In this document: piece after piece, positions 8,772 to 17,987 of the stretch | Position numbering within the stretch: position 1 is the stretch's first letter | Layout of the letters: each line of letters starts with the position of its first letter | Assembly: GCA_021819525.1 (NCBI GenBank) | Contig: JAKAQW010000024.1 | Span: 1-33,652 of the forward strand | Length of the DNA: 33,652 nt | Reading direction: 5' to 3' | Source: Actinomycetes bacterium | GTDB taxonomy: Bacteria; Actinomycetota; Acidimicrobiia; Acidimicrobiales; UBA8190 | Notes under the pieces: generated by a model | Seen by the model: only the letters and a program-made list of their open reading frames with translations | Told to the model about the DNA's origin: nothing | The model's database searches: none | Position numbers and translations under genes: made by a program

Positions 8772-9380
8772 TCAGATCCAGCCGTTGGTCTCGGCGATCC
8801 TGACCGCTTCGTGGCGGTTGCGGGCTCCGGTCTTGGCCATGGCGTTGGAGAGGTAGTTGCGTACCGTGCCAGCTGACAGGTAGAGCCGGTCGGCGATCTC
8901 GGCGACGGTGGAACCAGAGCGCGCAGAAGCGAGCACATCGCGCTCGCGGGGGGTGAGCGGAGACGTCCCGCCGGTGAGGGTGGCGGCTGCGAGCGCGGGG
9001 TCCACGGCGTGCTCGCCGCGAGCCACGCGGCGGACAGCGTCGGCGAGCTGCTCGGCTGGTGCGTCTTTCACGACGAAGCCGAGGGCTCCGGCATCCATGG
9101 CCCGTCGCAGGTAGCCGGGGCGTCCGAAGGTGGTGAGGATCGCTACCCGGCACGACGACACCTGGCTGGTGAGCACGGCGGCAGCAGCGAGCCCGTCGAG
9201 GCCGGGCATCTCGATGTCGAGAAGGGCCACGTCGGGATGGCTAGCCCGTGCAGCTTCGACGACCTCGTCGCCGCGCGAGACGGTGGCGACGACCTGGAAG
9301 TCGTCTTCGAGCTCGAGCAGCGCGGCGAGGGCGGAGCGCACGAGGTGCTGGTCGTCTGCGAGCAGGATGCGGATGGTCAC
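8772..9380 (-). CDS. NarL/LuxR-family response regulator (DesR-like)
   Basis: Receiver 'IRILLADDQHLVRSALAALL...DVALLDIEMPGLDGL' plus LuxR HTH 'LTPRERDVLASARSGSTVAEIADRLYLSAGTVRNYLSNAMAKTGARNR'. Confidence 0.95.
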   Translation of the reverse strand: MTIRILLADDQHLVRSALAALLELEDDFQVVATVSRGDEVVEAARASHPDVALLDIEMPGLDGLAAAAVLTSQVSSCRVAILTTFGRPGYLRRAMDAGALGFVVKDAPAEQLADAVRRVARGEHAVDPALAAATLTGGTSPLTPRERDVLASARSGSTVAEIADRLYLSAGTVRNYLSNAMAKTGARNRHEAVRIAETNGWI

Positions 9381-10525
9381 ACCACTGCGCCTGCCGGGAC
9401 GGCGATGCTGACGCGTAACAGCCAGCCACCGTTCGGGCCGCTGCCGACGTGCAGTTGGCCGCCGGCCGCCTCGACGCGCTCGCGAAGCCCCCGCAGGCCG
9501 TTGCCACACGACGCTTCGCCTGCGGCGCCGTCGTCGACGATCTCGATCGTGGCGGGGGCGAGGTGGATCGAGCAGGTGCTGGCCTGGGCGTGGCGAACGA
9601 CGTTGGTCACGCCCTCACGGACCACCCAGGCGAAGAGCTCCTGGTAGGCCGGGGCAGCGATGTCTGAGGCCCGTGGGATGTCGGCGGTCACCCCGGCTGC
9701 GTTCAGGATCTCTCTCGCCGTGGCAAGCTCGGTGGCGAGGGTGATCGTATGGTTGCCCGACACCGCGGTGCGCACCTCCTGGAGTGCCCGGCGGGCAAGG
9801 TCCTCGACCTCGGCGATCTCTTGGCGGGCGCGCCCGGGATCGGTTTCGCCGAGACGTCGGGCGAGACCCGCTTTGACGGTGATGGTGGTGAGGGAGTGGC
9901 CGAGCAGGTCGTGGAAGTCGCGGGAGATCCGGGCGCGCTCGTTCTCCGCGGCCAGGCGGGCGACCTCGCTGCGAGCCTCCGACAGGGCCCGGTTGCCGCG
10001 GATCACCTCGAAGAACGCGTAGAGCGCCAGCGCGGTCAGGGCGACCGAAGCGGCGGCGTCCAGAGCCGGCCCGCTGTGCCAGGACGGCACCACCGAGGGC
10101 ATGACCAGTGGGGCCGCAATGGCAGCGGCCACGATGGGCCACGCCCTGCGTCCGAGGGCGGCGACGGCGGGGACGACGACGAACACGCCCATGACGAAGC
10201 TGTGGGCTCTCGCGAAAGGGACCTCGGCACCGCACAGCACGATCAGCGCAGCGACGAGCCACGACAGGCGCCGCCCGCGGGGATCGTCGATGGCCGACGG
10301 GATGGCGATCACGTAGCAGGTACAGAACGCCGTCAGGATCGCGAAGCCCGCCACGGCTTCGATCCCCTTCGAGTACTCCACGATGCCGCCCGCCGTCTCG
10401 GCCAGGTAGACCATGAACAGATAGGGGAACACGTAGCGGCGCCATCCTTTGCCCCAGCGCCGCTGGCGCTCGGCCCACTCCGCGCTCGCCGGGCCTGCCG
10501 CAGCCACCTGGCTCGTCATCGACAA
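9377..10525 (-). CDS. Sensor histidine kinase (HisKA_3, DesK-like)
   Basis: 'ENERARISRDFHDLLGHSLTTITVKAGLARRL' H-box and 'VREGVTNVVRHAQAS' / 'DDGAAGEASCGNGLRGLRERVEAAGG'; overlaps response regulator start. Confidence 0.95.
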   Translation of the reverse strand: MSMTSQVAAAGPASAEWAERQRRWGKGWRRYVFPYLFMVYLAETAGGIVEYSKGIEAVAGFAILTAFCTCYVIAIPSAIDDPRGRRLSWLVAALIVLCGAEVPFARAHSFVMGVFVVVPAVAALGRRAWPIVAAAIAAPLVMPSVVPSWHSGPALDAAASVALTALALYAFFEVIRGNRALSEARSEVARLAAENERARISRDFHDLLGHSLTTITVKAGLARRLGETDPGRARQEIAEVEDLARRALQEVRTAVSGNHTITLATELATAREILNAAGVTADIPRASDIAAPAYQELFAWVVREGVTNVVRHAQASTCSIHLAPATIEIVDDGAAGEASCGNGLRGLRERVEAAGGQLHVGSGPNGGWLLRVSIAVPAGAVV

Positions 10526-10553
10526 GACGGTAGCGCTGGCAGTGCGCTCGGGT

Positions 10554-11282
10554 TCAAATCGCTGCGGTGTCGCGCTGGTAGGCGAGGCGGGCGAGCACGG
10601 CGAACCCTACGCTCCACACCGCGATGACGACCCAGCCCTCGAGAGGCCATCCCGTGCCGCCGACCGCCGAGGTGGATGCCTGGACCAGCCAGTACGAGGG
10701 TAGTAGCTCGATGAGCCTGTGCATCGTCCCGAAGGGGAACACCCGCCCGAACGATCCGCCGAGCAGCGCGAAGAAGGTGACCACCCCACCCTGGGCTGGG
10801 CCCATGGAGTCGGCGCTGAGCAGGTTCCCCATCAAGATCCCGAGCACCGCGAACGGGGCGATCCCGACGAGCACCAAACCTGCGAGCACGGCCCAGTGTC
10901 CTGCAGCGAGGTGCACGCCCAGGCTGAGCCCGGCCAGGCTGATGAGGACCAGGCTGATCAGTGCCATCATGTAGCCGGTGACGAGCTTCGCCCTGAAGTA
11001 GGCCCCCACGCTGAGCGGCGTGATCCGCATCTGGCGGGTCCAGCCCAGCGATCGCTCGAGGGCGATGCGCGCCCCTCCGGCGACGACAGCCGTCATCGTG
11101 CCGAAGGCGATCATGCCTGTCATGAAGTACAGCGGGAAGCTGGCGCCGTCGAGGTGGGCGTGACGGTTCTCGCCTGCGACCACGTAGAACAATACCAAGG
11201 GAAAGATCAGCGAGAAGACGAAGAACCGCCGGTTGCGCAGCGTGCGCAGCACCTCGTAGCGGGTATACGTGAGTGACATCAT
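10554..11282 (-). CDS. ABC-2 type transporter permease
   Basis: Hydrophobic segments and 'TYTRYEVLRTLRNRRFFVFSLIFPLVLFYVVAG'; overlaps ATPase gene. Confidence 0.92.
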   Translation of the reverse strand: MMSLTYTRYEVLRTLRNRRFFVFSLIFPLVLFYVVAGENRHAHLDGASFPLYFMTGMIAFGTMTAVVAGGARIALERSLGWTRQMRITPLSVGAYFRAKLVTGYMMALISLVLISLAGLSLGVHLAAGHWAVLAGLVLVGIAPFAVLGILMGNLLSADSMGPAQGGVVTFFALLGGSFGRVFPFGTMHRLIELLPSYWLVQASTSAVGGTGWPLEGWVVIAVWSVGFAVLARLAYQRDTAAI

Positions 11283-12199
11283 TGGAGGGTCCCTCCCTCG
11301 TCGTGACCGGTCAGCTCCAAGAACGCCTCTTCGAGGCCTGCCCCGCGCACCTCGATGTCTCGAACCCCGCTGTGGGCGCCGAGCAGGCCGTAGAGGGCGG
11401 CGTCCGCGTCGGCACACGACAAGACGATCTGGTCGCCGAGGCGCTCGGCGCTGATCACTCCGGGAAGCCGCCCCGCCTCGCTGACGTCGAGATCTGGGGC
11501 GGTCGCCCGGATCGTCCGGCTCTTGACCTTGGCCTTGATCTCGGTCGGCGCGCCGTCGGCGGCGATCCGGCCGTGGGCCATGACCACGATCCGATCGGCG
11601 AAGGTGTCGGCCTCCTCGAGGTAGTGGGTGGCGAAGAGCACCGTCTTGCCCTGGTTGGCCACTTCCCGCATCGAGTCCCAGAAGTCGTGGCGTCCTTCGA
11701 CATCGATCGCCGCGGTCGGCTCGTCGAGCACGAGGAGATCCGGGTCGCCCACCAGGCTGATGGCGAAACGGACCCGCTGGGTCTGCCCCCCGGAGAGCTT
11801 CGCCGTCTGGCGGTCGGCAAGCTCGGACAGGCCGGTAAGGACCATCACTTCGTCGACGGCAAGCGGGTGGGGATAAAGGGAGGCCACCATGTTCACGAGC
11901 TCCCAGACGCTCAGGTGCTGCAAGAGCGAGCCCGTCTGCAGCATGGCTCCGATCGCGCCGGCGCGTACCGCCTGGCTCGGTGGCTGGCCGAACACCGAGA
12001 CCATCCCGGCGTCGGGGCGAGCGAGACCAAGGATCATGCCGACCGTCGTCGACTTGCCCGCCCCGTTCGGACCGAGCAACGCCACCGTCTCACCCGGCGC
12101 GATCGTGAGGTCGATCCCGCGGACCGCACGGACCGGACCGTAGGACTTGGCCAGACCGCTCGCCCGGACACCAGCCGAAGCAGCGTCGTGCTCGCTCAT
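11279..12199 (-). CDS. ABC transporter ATP-binding protein
   Basis: Walker A 'GPNGAGKSTT', signature 'LSGGQTQRVRFA', Walker B 'LLVLDEPTAAID'. Confidence 0.95.
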   Translation of the reverse strand: MSEHDAASAGVRASGLAKSYGPVRAVRGIDLTIAPGETVALLGPNGAGKSTTVGMILGLARPDAGMVSVFGQPPSQAVRAGAIGAMLQTGSLLQHLSVWELVNMVASLYPHPLAVDEVMVLTGLSELADRQTAKLSGGQTQRVRFAISLVGDPDLLVLDEPTAAIDVEGRHDFWDSMREVANQGKTVLFATHYLEEADTFADRIVVMAHGRIAADGAPTEIKAKVKSRTIRATAPDLDVSEAGRLPGVISAERLGDQIVLSCADADAALYGLLGAHSGVRDIEVRGAGLEEAFLELTGHDEGGTLQ

Positions 12200-12267
12200 G
12201 GGGGCATCGTGGCAGCGAGCGCCGGGATCCGGTAGTGAGGAAGCTCATGAGATCGCCGTGACATTTG

Positions 12268-12504
12268 TCATGAGTAGTGGCCCGCACGGCAACTACTTGG
12301 GCATCGAAAGCTGAGGACGTTATCGCATCCAAGGAGTCGGCCAACCGCTCCAAAGATCACGACGCGCTCCCCGGGCTCCTGGCACTGTGCGACGCCGACC
12401 AACAGTCCGAAGAGCAGTCGCCGCGGCCCATCGAGTGACGCCTGTTCGGCCGAGACGGCCGTGATCCCCGCTGCACGAAGACCGGGAGAGAGCGTCGAGG
12501 TCAT
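12268..12504 (-). CDS. Hypothetical small protein (low support)
   Basis: 78-aa ORF beginning just after the stop of the 12506 ORF; no recognised motif. Confidence 0.2.
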   Translation of the reverse strand: MTSTLSPGLRAAGITAVSAEQASLDGPRRLLFGLLVGVAQCQEPGERVVIFGAVGRLLGCDNVLSFRCPSSCRAGHYS

Positions 12505-12505
12505 C

Positions 12506-12700
12506 TCAGCTCGCAGCAGAGAGCAGCGGTGCGAGGTCGTCGGCTGTTGCGACGAACGACGGGAGCGTCACGGTGACCCGTCCGTCGCGTTCGAGCAGCC
12601 GGCGAGCGCCCATGACCATCAGGCCGACAACCCTGCCCGTGTTGTCGATGCGGGCGAAGTGGCCCTCTGGTGTGTCGATCACGTCGGCATCGGCCACGTG
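12506..12700 (-). pseudogene. Possible DUF2283-like small protein remnant, truncated at N-terminus
   Basis: 'DTPEGHFARIDNTGRVVGLMVMGARRLLERDGRVTVTLP' resembles DUF2283-type sequences; upstream residues look random. Confidence 0.4.
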
Positions 12701-12721
12701 TCGCTGGCTCCCGCGTGACGG

Positions 12722-13154
12722 TCGACACCTGGCCTTACCGTCCTCGGTGCCGACATCGACCGGCGCCGGGCGAAGCGCCTGTGGGAGGCGGCGCTCGAGA
12801 CGCGCTGGGAGCGGCCGGCCGTTTGGGTCCACGGCGATGTCACCGCGTCCAATCTCCTCGCCGTCGAGGGCCCGATGAGCGCGGTCATCGACTTCGGGGG
12901 CTGCGCCGTGGGCGATCCTGCGTGCGACCTGACCGTGGCGTGGACGACCTTCGCCGGCGAGGCCAGCGAGGCGTTTCGCACCGGGACCGGCCTCGATGAC
13001 GGCACTTGGGCTCGCGCGCGTGGCTGGGCGCTATGGAAAGCCCTCATCACTCTTCTGCTCGGTCCCCGCTCGGCGGAGACCGCCCGCATCCGTTTCGGCT
13101 GGCGGTGGGGCGGTGCCCGAGGTGATCGAAAGCGTCCTGGACGATCATTCGTAG
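12722..13154 (+). pseudogene. Aminoglycoside/other phosphotransferase (APH) family, C-terminal remnant with late frameshift
   Basis: 'RRRAKRLWEAALETRWERPAVWVHGDVTASNLLAVEGPMSAVIDFGGCAVGDPACDLTVAWTTF' with in-frame stop upstream at 12716; likely native end 'EVIESVLDDHS*' lies in a different frame. Confidence 0.82.
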
Positions 13155-13164
13155 TGGGATCCCG

Positions 13165-13524
13165 CTACGGGACGGACGACGCGAGGGTGCCGGTGTCAGG
13201 GTCACGGACGACATGGCCCGCCCGGGCGAAGGCGGTGGCCTGGGTTCCCTGCCTGCCTGGGTTCCCTGCCTGTCTGGGTTCCCTGCCTGCCTGGGTTCCC
13301 TGCCTGTCTGGGTTCCCTGCCTGTCTGGGTTCCCTGCCTGTCTGGGTTCCCTGCCTGCAGCCGACGTCGAGCACCGCTAGCGGCGTCGGACGGCCGGCGA
13401 GGTGGACAGCCAGCTGGCGCTGCACCAGGTGCTGACGCACGGCGTCTCGCGCCTCGCCCAACCCGGCGACCCACGTACCGACGCCCGCCTCGAACCGGCC
13501 GTCGGTGCCTGGTGCGCCGGCCAT
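13165..13524 (-). pseudogene. Class I SAM-dependent methyltransferase N-terminal part, C-terminally truncated and carrying an in-frame tandem repeat insertion in motif I
   Basis: 'MAGAPGTDGRFEAGVGTWVAGLGEARDAVRQHLVQRQLAVHLAGRPTPLAVLDVGCRQGTQ-[34 aa repeat]-ATAFARAGHVVRDPDTG...*'. Confidence 0.7.
13239..13357. repeat. 17-bp tandem repeat, 7 copies (YCTGGGTTCCCTGCCTG)
   Basis: Seven contiguous 17-bp units differing only by C/T at the first position. Confidence 0.97.
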
Positions 13525-13721
13525 CGCTCCCGACCGTAGCCGCCCGGCGCCGGAGCCGACCGAGGGAGGTCCGCCTCGAGGATGAACCCCGTGTGCTCCA
13601 CCACCTCGCGCACCGTCGGGATCTCGGCGGAAAATGCGCCGCCACTCGGGAAACCCCCCTGAACGGAGAGATGCAGCACTTGCCGGGTGCAGAGCCGTCG
13701 CTGCTCGGTAAGGTGTGAGGT

Positions 13722-14183
13722 GTGGGGACATCGGCGTCGTCAGTCGTGTCGTGCCCGGCCTGTGGTCGGCGCAACCGGGTACCGGCGTCCGCCACAGGTT
13801 CGCCGAGGTGCGCGTCGTGCCATCGCGCGCTGGCATGGTCGGTAGAGAGTGGTGACGACGACTTCGACGCCGTGGCCGAGCGCAGCCCGCTGCCGGTACT
13901 GGTCGACCTGTGGGCACCGTGGTGCGGGCCCTGTCGGATGGTGAGCCCCGCCGTCGAGCAGATCGGACGCGATCTGGCGGGGTCGGTCAAGGTGGTGAAG
14001 GTGAACGTGGACGACGCGCCACGGGTCGCCAGCCGCTTCGCTGCCCAGTCGATCCCGACGCTGCTGGTGCTCGACCACGGGCGTGTCGTGGACCGCCAGG
14101 TCGGAGCGGCTCCGCTCGCAGTCTTACGGGGATGGGTCGACCGGGCGCTGGCCACCACCGGCCGCAGCACCTCGGGAGGCTGA
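13722..14183 (+). CDS. Thioredoxin with N-terminal zinc-binding CxxC pairs (thioredoxin-2 type)
   Basis: 'CPACGRRNRVP...CASCHRAL' and 'VDLWAPWCGPCRMVSPAVEQI'. Confidence 0.93.
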   Translation: MGTSASSVVSCPACGRRNRVPASATGSPRCASCHRALAWSVESGDDDFDAVAERSPLPVLVDLWAPWCGPCRMVSPAVEQIGRDLAGSVKVVKVNVDDAPRVASRFAAQSIPTLLVLDHGRVVDRQVGAAPLAVLRGWVDRALATTGRSTSGG

Positions 14184-14376
14184 AGGTCCGATGCGTCGCG
14201 AGAGGGCGGGCCGCACCGGCACCGCTACGTGCTCGCCGTCCACGGCGTCGACATCGAAGCCATCGGGTTAGGCGGTGACGCCAGCCCAGCCATGCTCGGC
14301 TTTCAATTGCTCGGCCACACCGTAGACCGGGCCCTGTTGGTCCTGGTCTACGAGGTGCCATCTCGAGAGCGGTGCC

Positions 14377-15069
14377 CTAGCTTGCCGCCATGGCGGCGAC
14401 GATGCTGGCGGGCACCGGGGTCATGGTGCAGGTCGCGGTCAGCTGGCCCGGCGCATAGCCGAGGACCATGGTGCACGCGGGCAGCAGGTTCCCTTTGCGC
14501 AGTGCCACCGACGAGACGACAGCTCCGCCGACGATCAGCTCCACGGTGTCGCCGTCGACAATCCGAAAGGCACCGGCCGCGGTCAACCCGTGCACGCTGA
14601 CTCGGACCCGGCCGGCACCGGGGAGGGTTACCGGCAACCCGACCTCCGACGACAGGCCCGATGCGGTGACAGTCACCGAGATCGTGGCCGACCCGATAGC
14701 GGTGACCACCACCTTGCGGCTGCGGATCAGCTCGGAGCGTGACACGTGCACGTCCCTGAGATCCACATCGACCTGCTGGGCCAGGACATGGGGGAGCCCG
14801 GGGACGGTGGACTGCAGCACCGGGAACGCGACGTCGTGGAGGACCACAGTGACCCGGGGCACGGTTCCCTGGCCCAGCAGATGGGCCAGCATGGGGAAGG
14901 GCCCGACGGTGGCGCTGGCGGACGCCGCTCCGGTCGCGCTCTGGGCTCGGCTCGCCAACTGGGTCTGTGCTGCCGAAGTGGCCAGCTCGTTCGCGCCGAA
15001 GAACGCCGCGGCAACGAGCACGAGCAGGACGATGACCCAGCGAAGCGGCCGACGACGACCTATGCCCAT
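14377..15069 (-). CDS. DUF2993 (LmeA-like) secreted/membrane-anchored protein
   Basis: N-terminal TM 'WVIVLLVLVAAAFFGANELA', body resembles DUF2993 ('LLGQGTVPRVTVVLHDVAFP...VDVDLRDVHVSRSELI'). Confidence 0.75.
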   Translation of the reverse strand: MGIGRRRPLRWVIVLLVLVAAAFFGANELATSAAQTQLASRAQSATGAASASATVGPFPMLAHLLGQGTVPRVTVVLHDVAFPVLQSTVPGLPHVLAQQVDVDLRDVHVSRSELIRSRKVVVTAIGSATISVTVTASGLSSEVGLPVTLPGAGRVRVSVHGLTAAGAFRIVDGDTVELIVGGAVVSSVALRKGNLLPACTMVLGYAPGQLTATCTMTPVPASIVAAMAAS

Positions 15070-15299
15070 CTCTCATGTCTACCCGCTGACGCTCTCGGCG
15101 TCTGTGCTGGCGCCGAGCCGGGCCCGGGCAGGCACCGTCGACTGCCCGAGGACCGTTAGCCTGGGTCCACGATGGTGCTGTCTCCCCGATTCGCGACTCG
15201 CGGGCAGGCCGGTCAGCCGGTCAGAGTGCATCGCGCGCTGCTCTCGCGACGTGACCCGCGCCGCTCGACGCCTCGCCGGCTCGCGAGGGAGCCACGTCG

Positions 15300-15611
15300 A
15301 TGAACCCCGCCTTCGACGCGGTCTTCGGTGTGTTCATCGTCCTCATGGTCGGCTTGGTCGTCGTCTCCGTCCGGTGGGCGGTCCAGCGTGACCGCGCCGA
15401 ACGGGCTCGGCGCACTGGCCTGCTGGCCACCGAAGACGCGCGCGCTGGCCTGGTGGCCACCGAAGACGCAGCGGTCGAGCGCGGGCTGCCGGAAGGCAGC
15501 GTGGTCGAAACCAGCGAGCCCACCGCCAGCTCGAGCAGCGCTCCTGGAGCCGCGAGAGCCCGCCAGGCACCCGGCCCGGCCGGCCGGCGCACCCGCGCAA
15601 GGCGGAAGTGA
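15300..15611 (+). CDS. Small membrane protein with duplicated 'LLATEDARAG/LVATEDAAVE' segment
   Basis: ORF with N-terminal TM 'AVFGVFIVLMVGLVVVSVRWAV'; overlaps next gene by 4 nt. Confidence 0.6.
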   Translation: MNPAFDAVFGVFIVLMVGLVVVSVRWAVQRDRAERARRTGLLATEDARAGLVATEDAAVERGLPEGSVVETSEPTASSSSAPGAARARQAPGPAGRRTRARRK

Positions 15612-16846
15612 GCCTCGGCCCCCACCTGCAGCTTCCCGGCACCGTGGTCCGGGGCGGCACCGGGCGTCGCTCGTGGGCTCGCAGACCGGTGCCCTGGCGC
15701 CCCCGTAGCCGAGCTCGGACCGCGTTCGTGCTGGCGGGCGGGGGCACACGGGGGGCAGCTCAGGTCGGCATGCTGCGTGCCCTGACCGAGTGGGGCATCG
15801 TCCCCGACGCTGTCTACGGAGCCTCGGTCGGTGCCGTCAACGCCGCCGGGTTTGCCGGCTCTCCTGACCTCACAGGCGTGGAGACCATGACCTCGGTGTG
15901 GCGCCGTCTCCGGCGCGACGACGTGTTCCCCCAAGGGAGGCTCCCCGCGCCGTGGCGCTTCTTCCAGGCTCGCGAGTCTGTCCACGCCAACGACGGCCTG
16001 CGCCGCGTCGTCGAACGGTCGCTCGCTTACGAGCACGTAGAGGACGCCCCGGTCCACCTCGAGGTGGTGGCCACGTCGCTCACCGACGGGCAGGTCCGGT
16101 GGCTCTCACGGGGCCCGGTCGTCGATGCCGTGCTGGCCTCTGCCGCCCTGCCTGCCTTGTTCCCCCCGGTGACCATCGACGGTGAGGCGCTCATCGACGG
16201 AGGGGTCGTCGACAACGTCCCTATCGGCCGGGCCATCGACGGCGGCGCTCGCCGGGTGTTCGTGCTGCTGTGCGGTCCGTTGCACTACACGCCGACCCCC
16301 TACCGACGACCGGTCGAAGCCGTGCTGACCGGCCTGTTCATCGCGGTCCATGCCCGCTTCGCCAGAGAGCTCCAAGCCGTGCCACCGGGCGTGGAGGTGG
16401 TGGTCTTCACCGTGGACACCCAGCCGGTGTCGCGCTACGACGACTTCTCCGCGACCGATGCCCTCATCGAAGCCGGCCGGCGCAACGCCGATGCCGTCCT
16501 GGCCCACTGGGCCGGCGGCCACAGCGGAGACGCGCCCGCGGTGGTCAGCCCAGAGCCCCCGACCCCGACCCCGACGGTGGCAGAAGCCGCCGGCCCGCGC
16601 GTGGCGGCGGTGGCCTCGGCCCGGCGATGGGCGGAGCGCGTCGGTCGGACGGTGACCCAGCAGGAGCGTTGGGACCGTCGGGATCCCGACCACGTGGAAC
16701 GAACCCCCGAGCGGGCGCGAGACGCTGGCGCGGTGATGGTCCCGGTCGACGATCCGTTCCGAGACACCCCGGGAGACCTGGGCACGGTACCGCTCGACCG
16801 GGAGCTGGGCGCATCGACGACGCCTGCTGCCGACGAGCGCAGCTAG
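15608..16846 (+). CDS. Patatin-like phospholipase family protein
   Basis: 'FVLAGGGTRGAAQVGMLRALTEWGIVPDAVYGASVGAVNAAGF' (G-x-S-x-G) and 'DGGVVDNVPIGRA' catalytic Asp; true start may be further downstream. Confidence 0.93.
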   Translation: MSLGPHLQLPGTVVRGGTGRRSWARRPVPWRPRSRARTAFVLAGGGTRGAAQVGMLRALTEWGIVPDAVYGASVGAVNAAGFAGSPDLTGVETMTSVWRRLRRDDVFPQGRLPAPWRFFQARESVHANDGLRRVVERSLAYEHVEDAPVHLEVVATSLTDGQVRWLSRGPVVDAVLASAALPALFPPVTIDGEALIDGGVVDNVPIGRAIDGGARRVFVLLCGPLHYTPTPYRRPVEAVLTGLFIAVHARFARELQAVPPGVEVVVFTVDTQPVSRYDDFSATDALIEAGRRNADAVLAHWAGGHSGDAPAVVSPEPPTPTPTVAEAAGPRVAAVASARRWAERVGRTVTQQERWDRRDPDHVERTPERARDAGAVMVPVDDPFRDTPGDLGTVPLDRELGASTTPAADERS

Positions 16847-17034
16847 CGCTCGCGCCGGGCAGGTGGAGCGACGGTCCACCCCGCCTGCGAGACCTTCCTC
16901 GGCTCGTAGAACACGCATCCGTCAGGGCAGGCGAAGGGCAGCTGCTCGTTGGCGCCGACCTTGCAGCGCTCGAGCTTCTCCCCTCGCCCGGTCGTCTGCA
17001 TGACGTAGTGGCGGCAGTCGGCGTTGACGGGCAT
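16843..17034 (-). CDS. Small four-Cys protein of unknown function
   Basis: 'ADCRHYVMQTTGRGEKLERCKVGANEQLPFACPDGCVFYEPRKV'; no RNA or other feature overlaps. Confidence 0.6.
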   Translation of the reverse strand: MPVNADCRHYVMQTTGRGEKLERCKVGANEQLPFACPDGCVFYEPRKVSQAGWTVAPPARRER

Positions 17035-17111
17035 ACCCCATTGTGGCCCACGGCACCGCCTGTGCGGACGACACCACCCGTAAGCCGGGATGAGTACGGT
17101 AGCGTCGGAGT

Positions 17112-17825
17112 GTGGACTCCCCGGTGTCGACCCGGCAGCTGCTGCGCTGGAGCCAGAGCCTGGCCGCCATCGCCAGGACGGGCCTCGGGTTCACCCAGAG
17201 CCTCTACGAGCAGGAGCGCTTCGAAGAGATCCTCCGAGTGGCAGCCGACATCCAAGTGGCAGCCGACCAGGGAGCCGACGGCGCCGAAGACGCCGGTCCA
17301 CTGGTGGAGGAGTGGCTGGGCAGCGTCGGTCAGGGCATCCCGGGCTATGTGACCCCGAAGACCGCAGTGGGGGCAGCTGTCGGCAACGACCGCGGCGAGC
17401 TGCTGCTCATCCAGCGGGCGGACTCCGGGGTGTGGCTCTACCCGACGGGCTGGGCCGACGTCGGCTACTCGGCAGCCGAGGTGGTGGTGAAAGAGGTGCA
17501 CGAAGAGACCGGCATCGACGTGGAGCCGGTCCGGCTCATCGCCGTCCTCGACGGCCTGCGCCTGGGCTTCACCCGCATGCCGTTCTACTCCCTGGTCTTC
17601 CAGTGCCGGGCCGTCGGCGGCAATCTACGCCCCCACCCCCTCGAGTGTGCCGACGTGGGATGGTTCAGCGCGGATCACCTGCCCCATCCCCTGGCCGGCG
17701 CCGAGATGTGGGGCGAGCACGTGTTCCGGGCACTGCGCGGTGAGCCGGTCGAGGTGCTCTTCGACCGCCCGCGCCGTCCCATGTGGCGCGGCGACCCCGA
17801 CCAGGTCAGCGGTGGCGACACCTGA
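17112..17825 (+). CDS. NUDIX hydrolase with N-terminal helical domain
   Basis: Nudix box-like 'GWADVGYSAAEVVVKEVHEETGIDV'. Confidence 0.93.
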   Translation: MDSPVSTRQLLRWSQSLAAIARTGLGFTQSLYEQERFEEILRVAADIQVAADQGADGAEDAGPLVEEWLGSVGQGIPGYVTPKTAVGAAVGNDRGELLLIQRADSGVWLYPTGWADVGYSAAEVVVKEVHEETGIDVEPVRLIAVLDGLRLGFTRMPFYSLVFQCRAVGGNLRPHPLECADVGWFSADHLPHPLAGAEMWGEHVFRALRGEPVEVLFDRPRRPMWRGDPDQVSGGDT

Positions 17826-17987
17826 CCCTGGTGCCAGCCGGGACGCGGGCGCCGTGCGACCCCGGCTCGGGTGGGGCAGCGGCGTCGGCTCGTGACGGCG
17901 CCAGGACGACGGTGACCAGAGCCTACTGCAGCTTCGAGGAGCCGGCGGGGGCCGAGGCCGGCGGTGTCGTCGACTGCCGGTGCCGGG

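Noticed and set aside
9377-12199. DesK/NarL-type two-component system with ABC-2 exporter as novel
   Set aside because: A very common actinobacterial drug/lantibiotic-resistance-type arrangement; nothing unusual in the sequences.
12240-12300. Hairpin GTAGTGGCC-CGCAC-GGCAACTAC
   Set aside because: Imperfect stem with no associated gene boundary evidence; could be chance.
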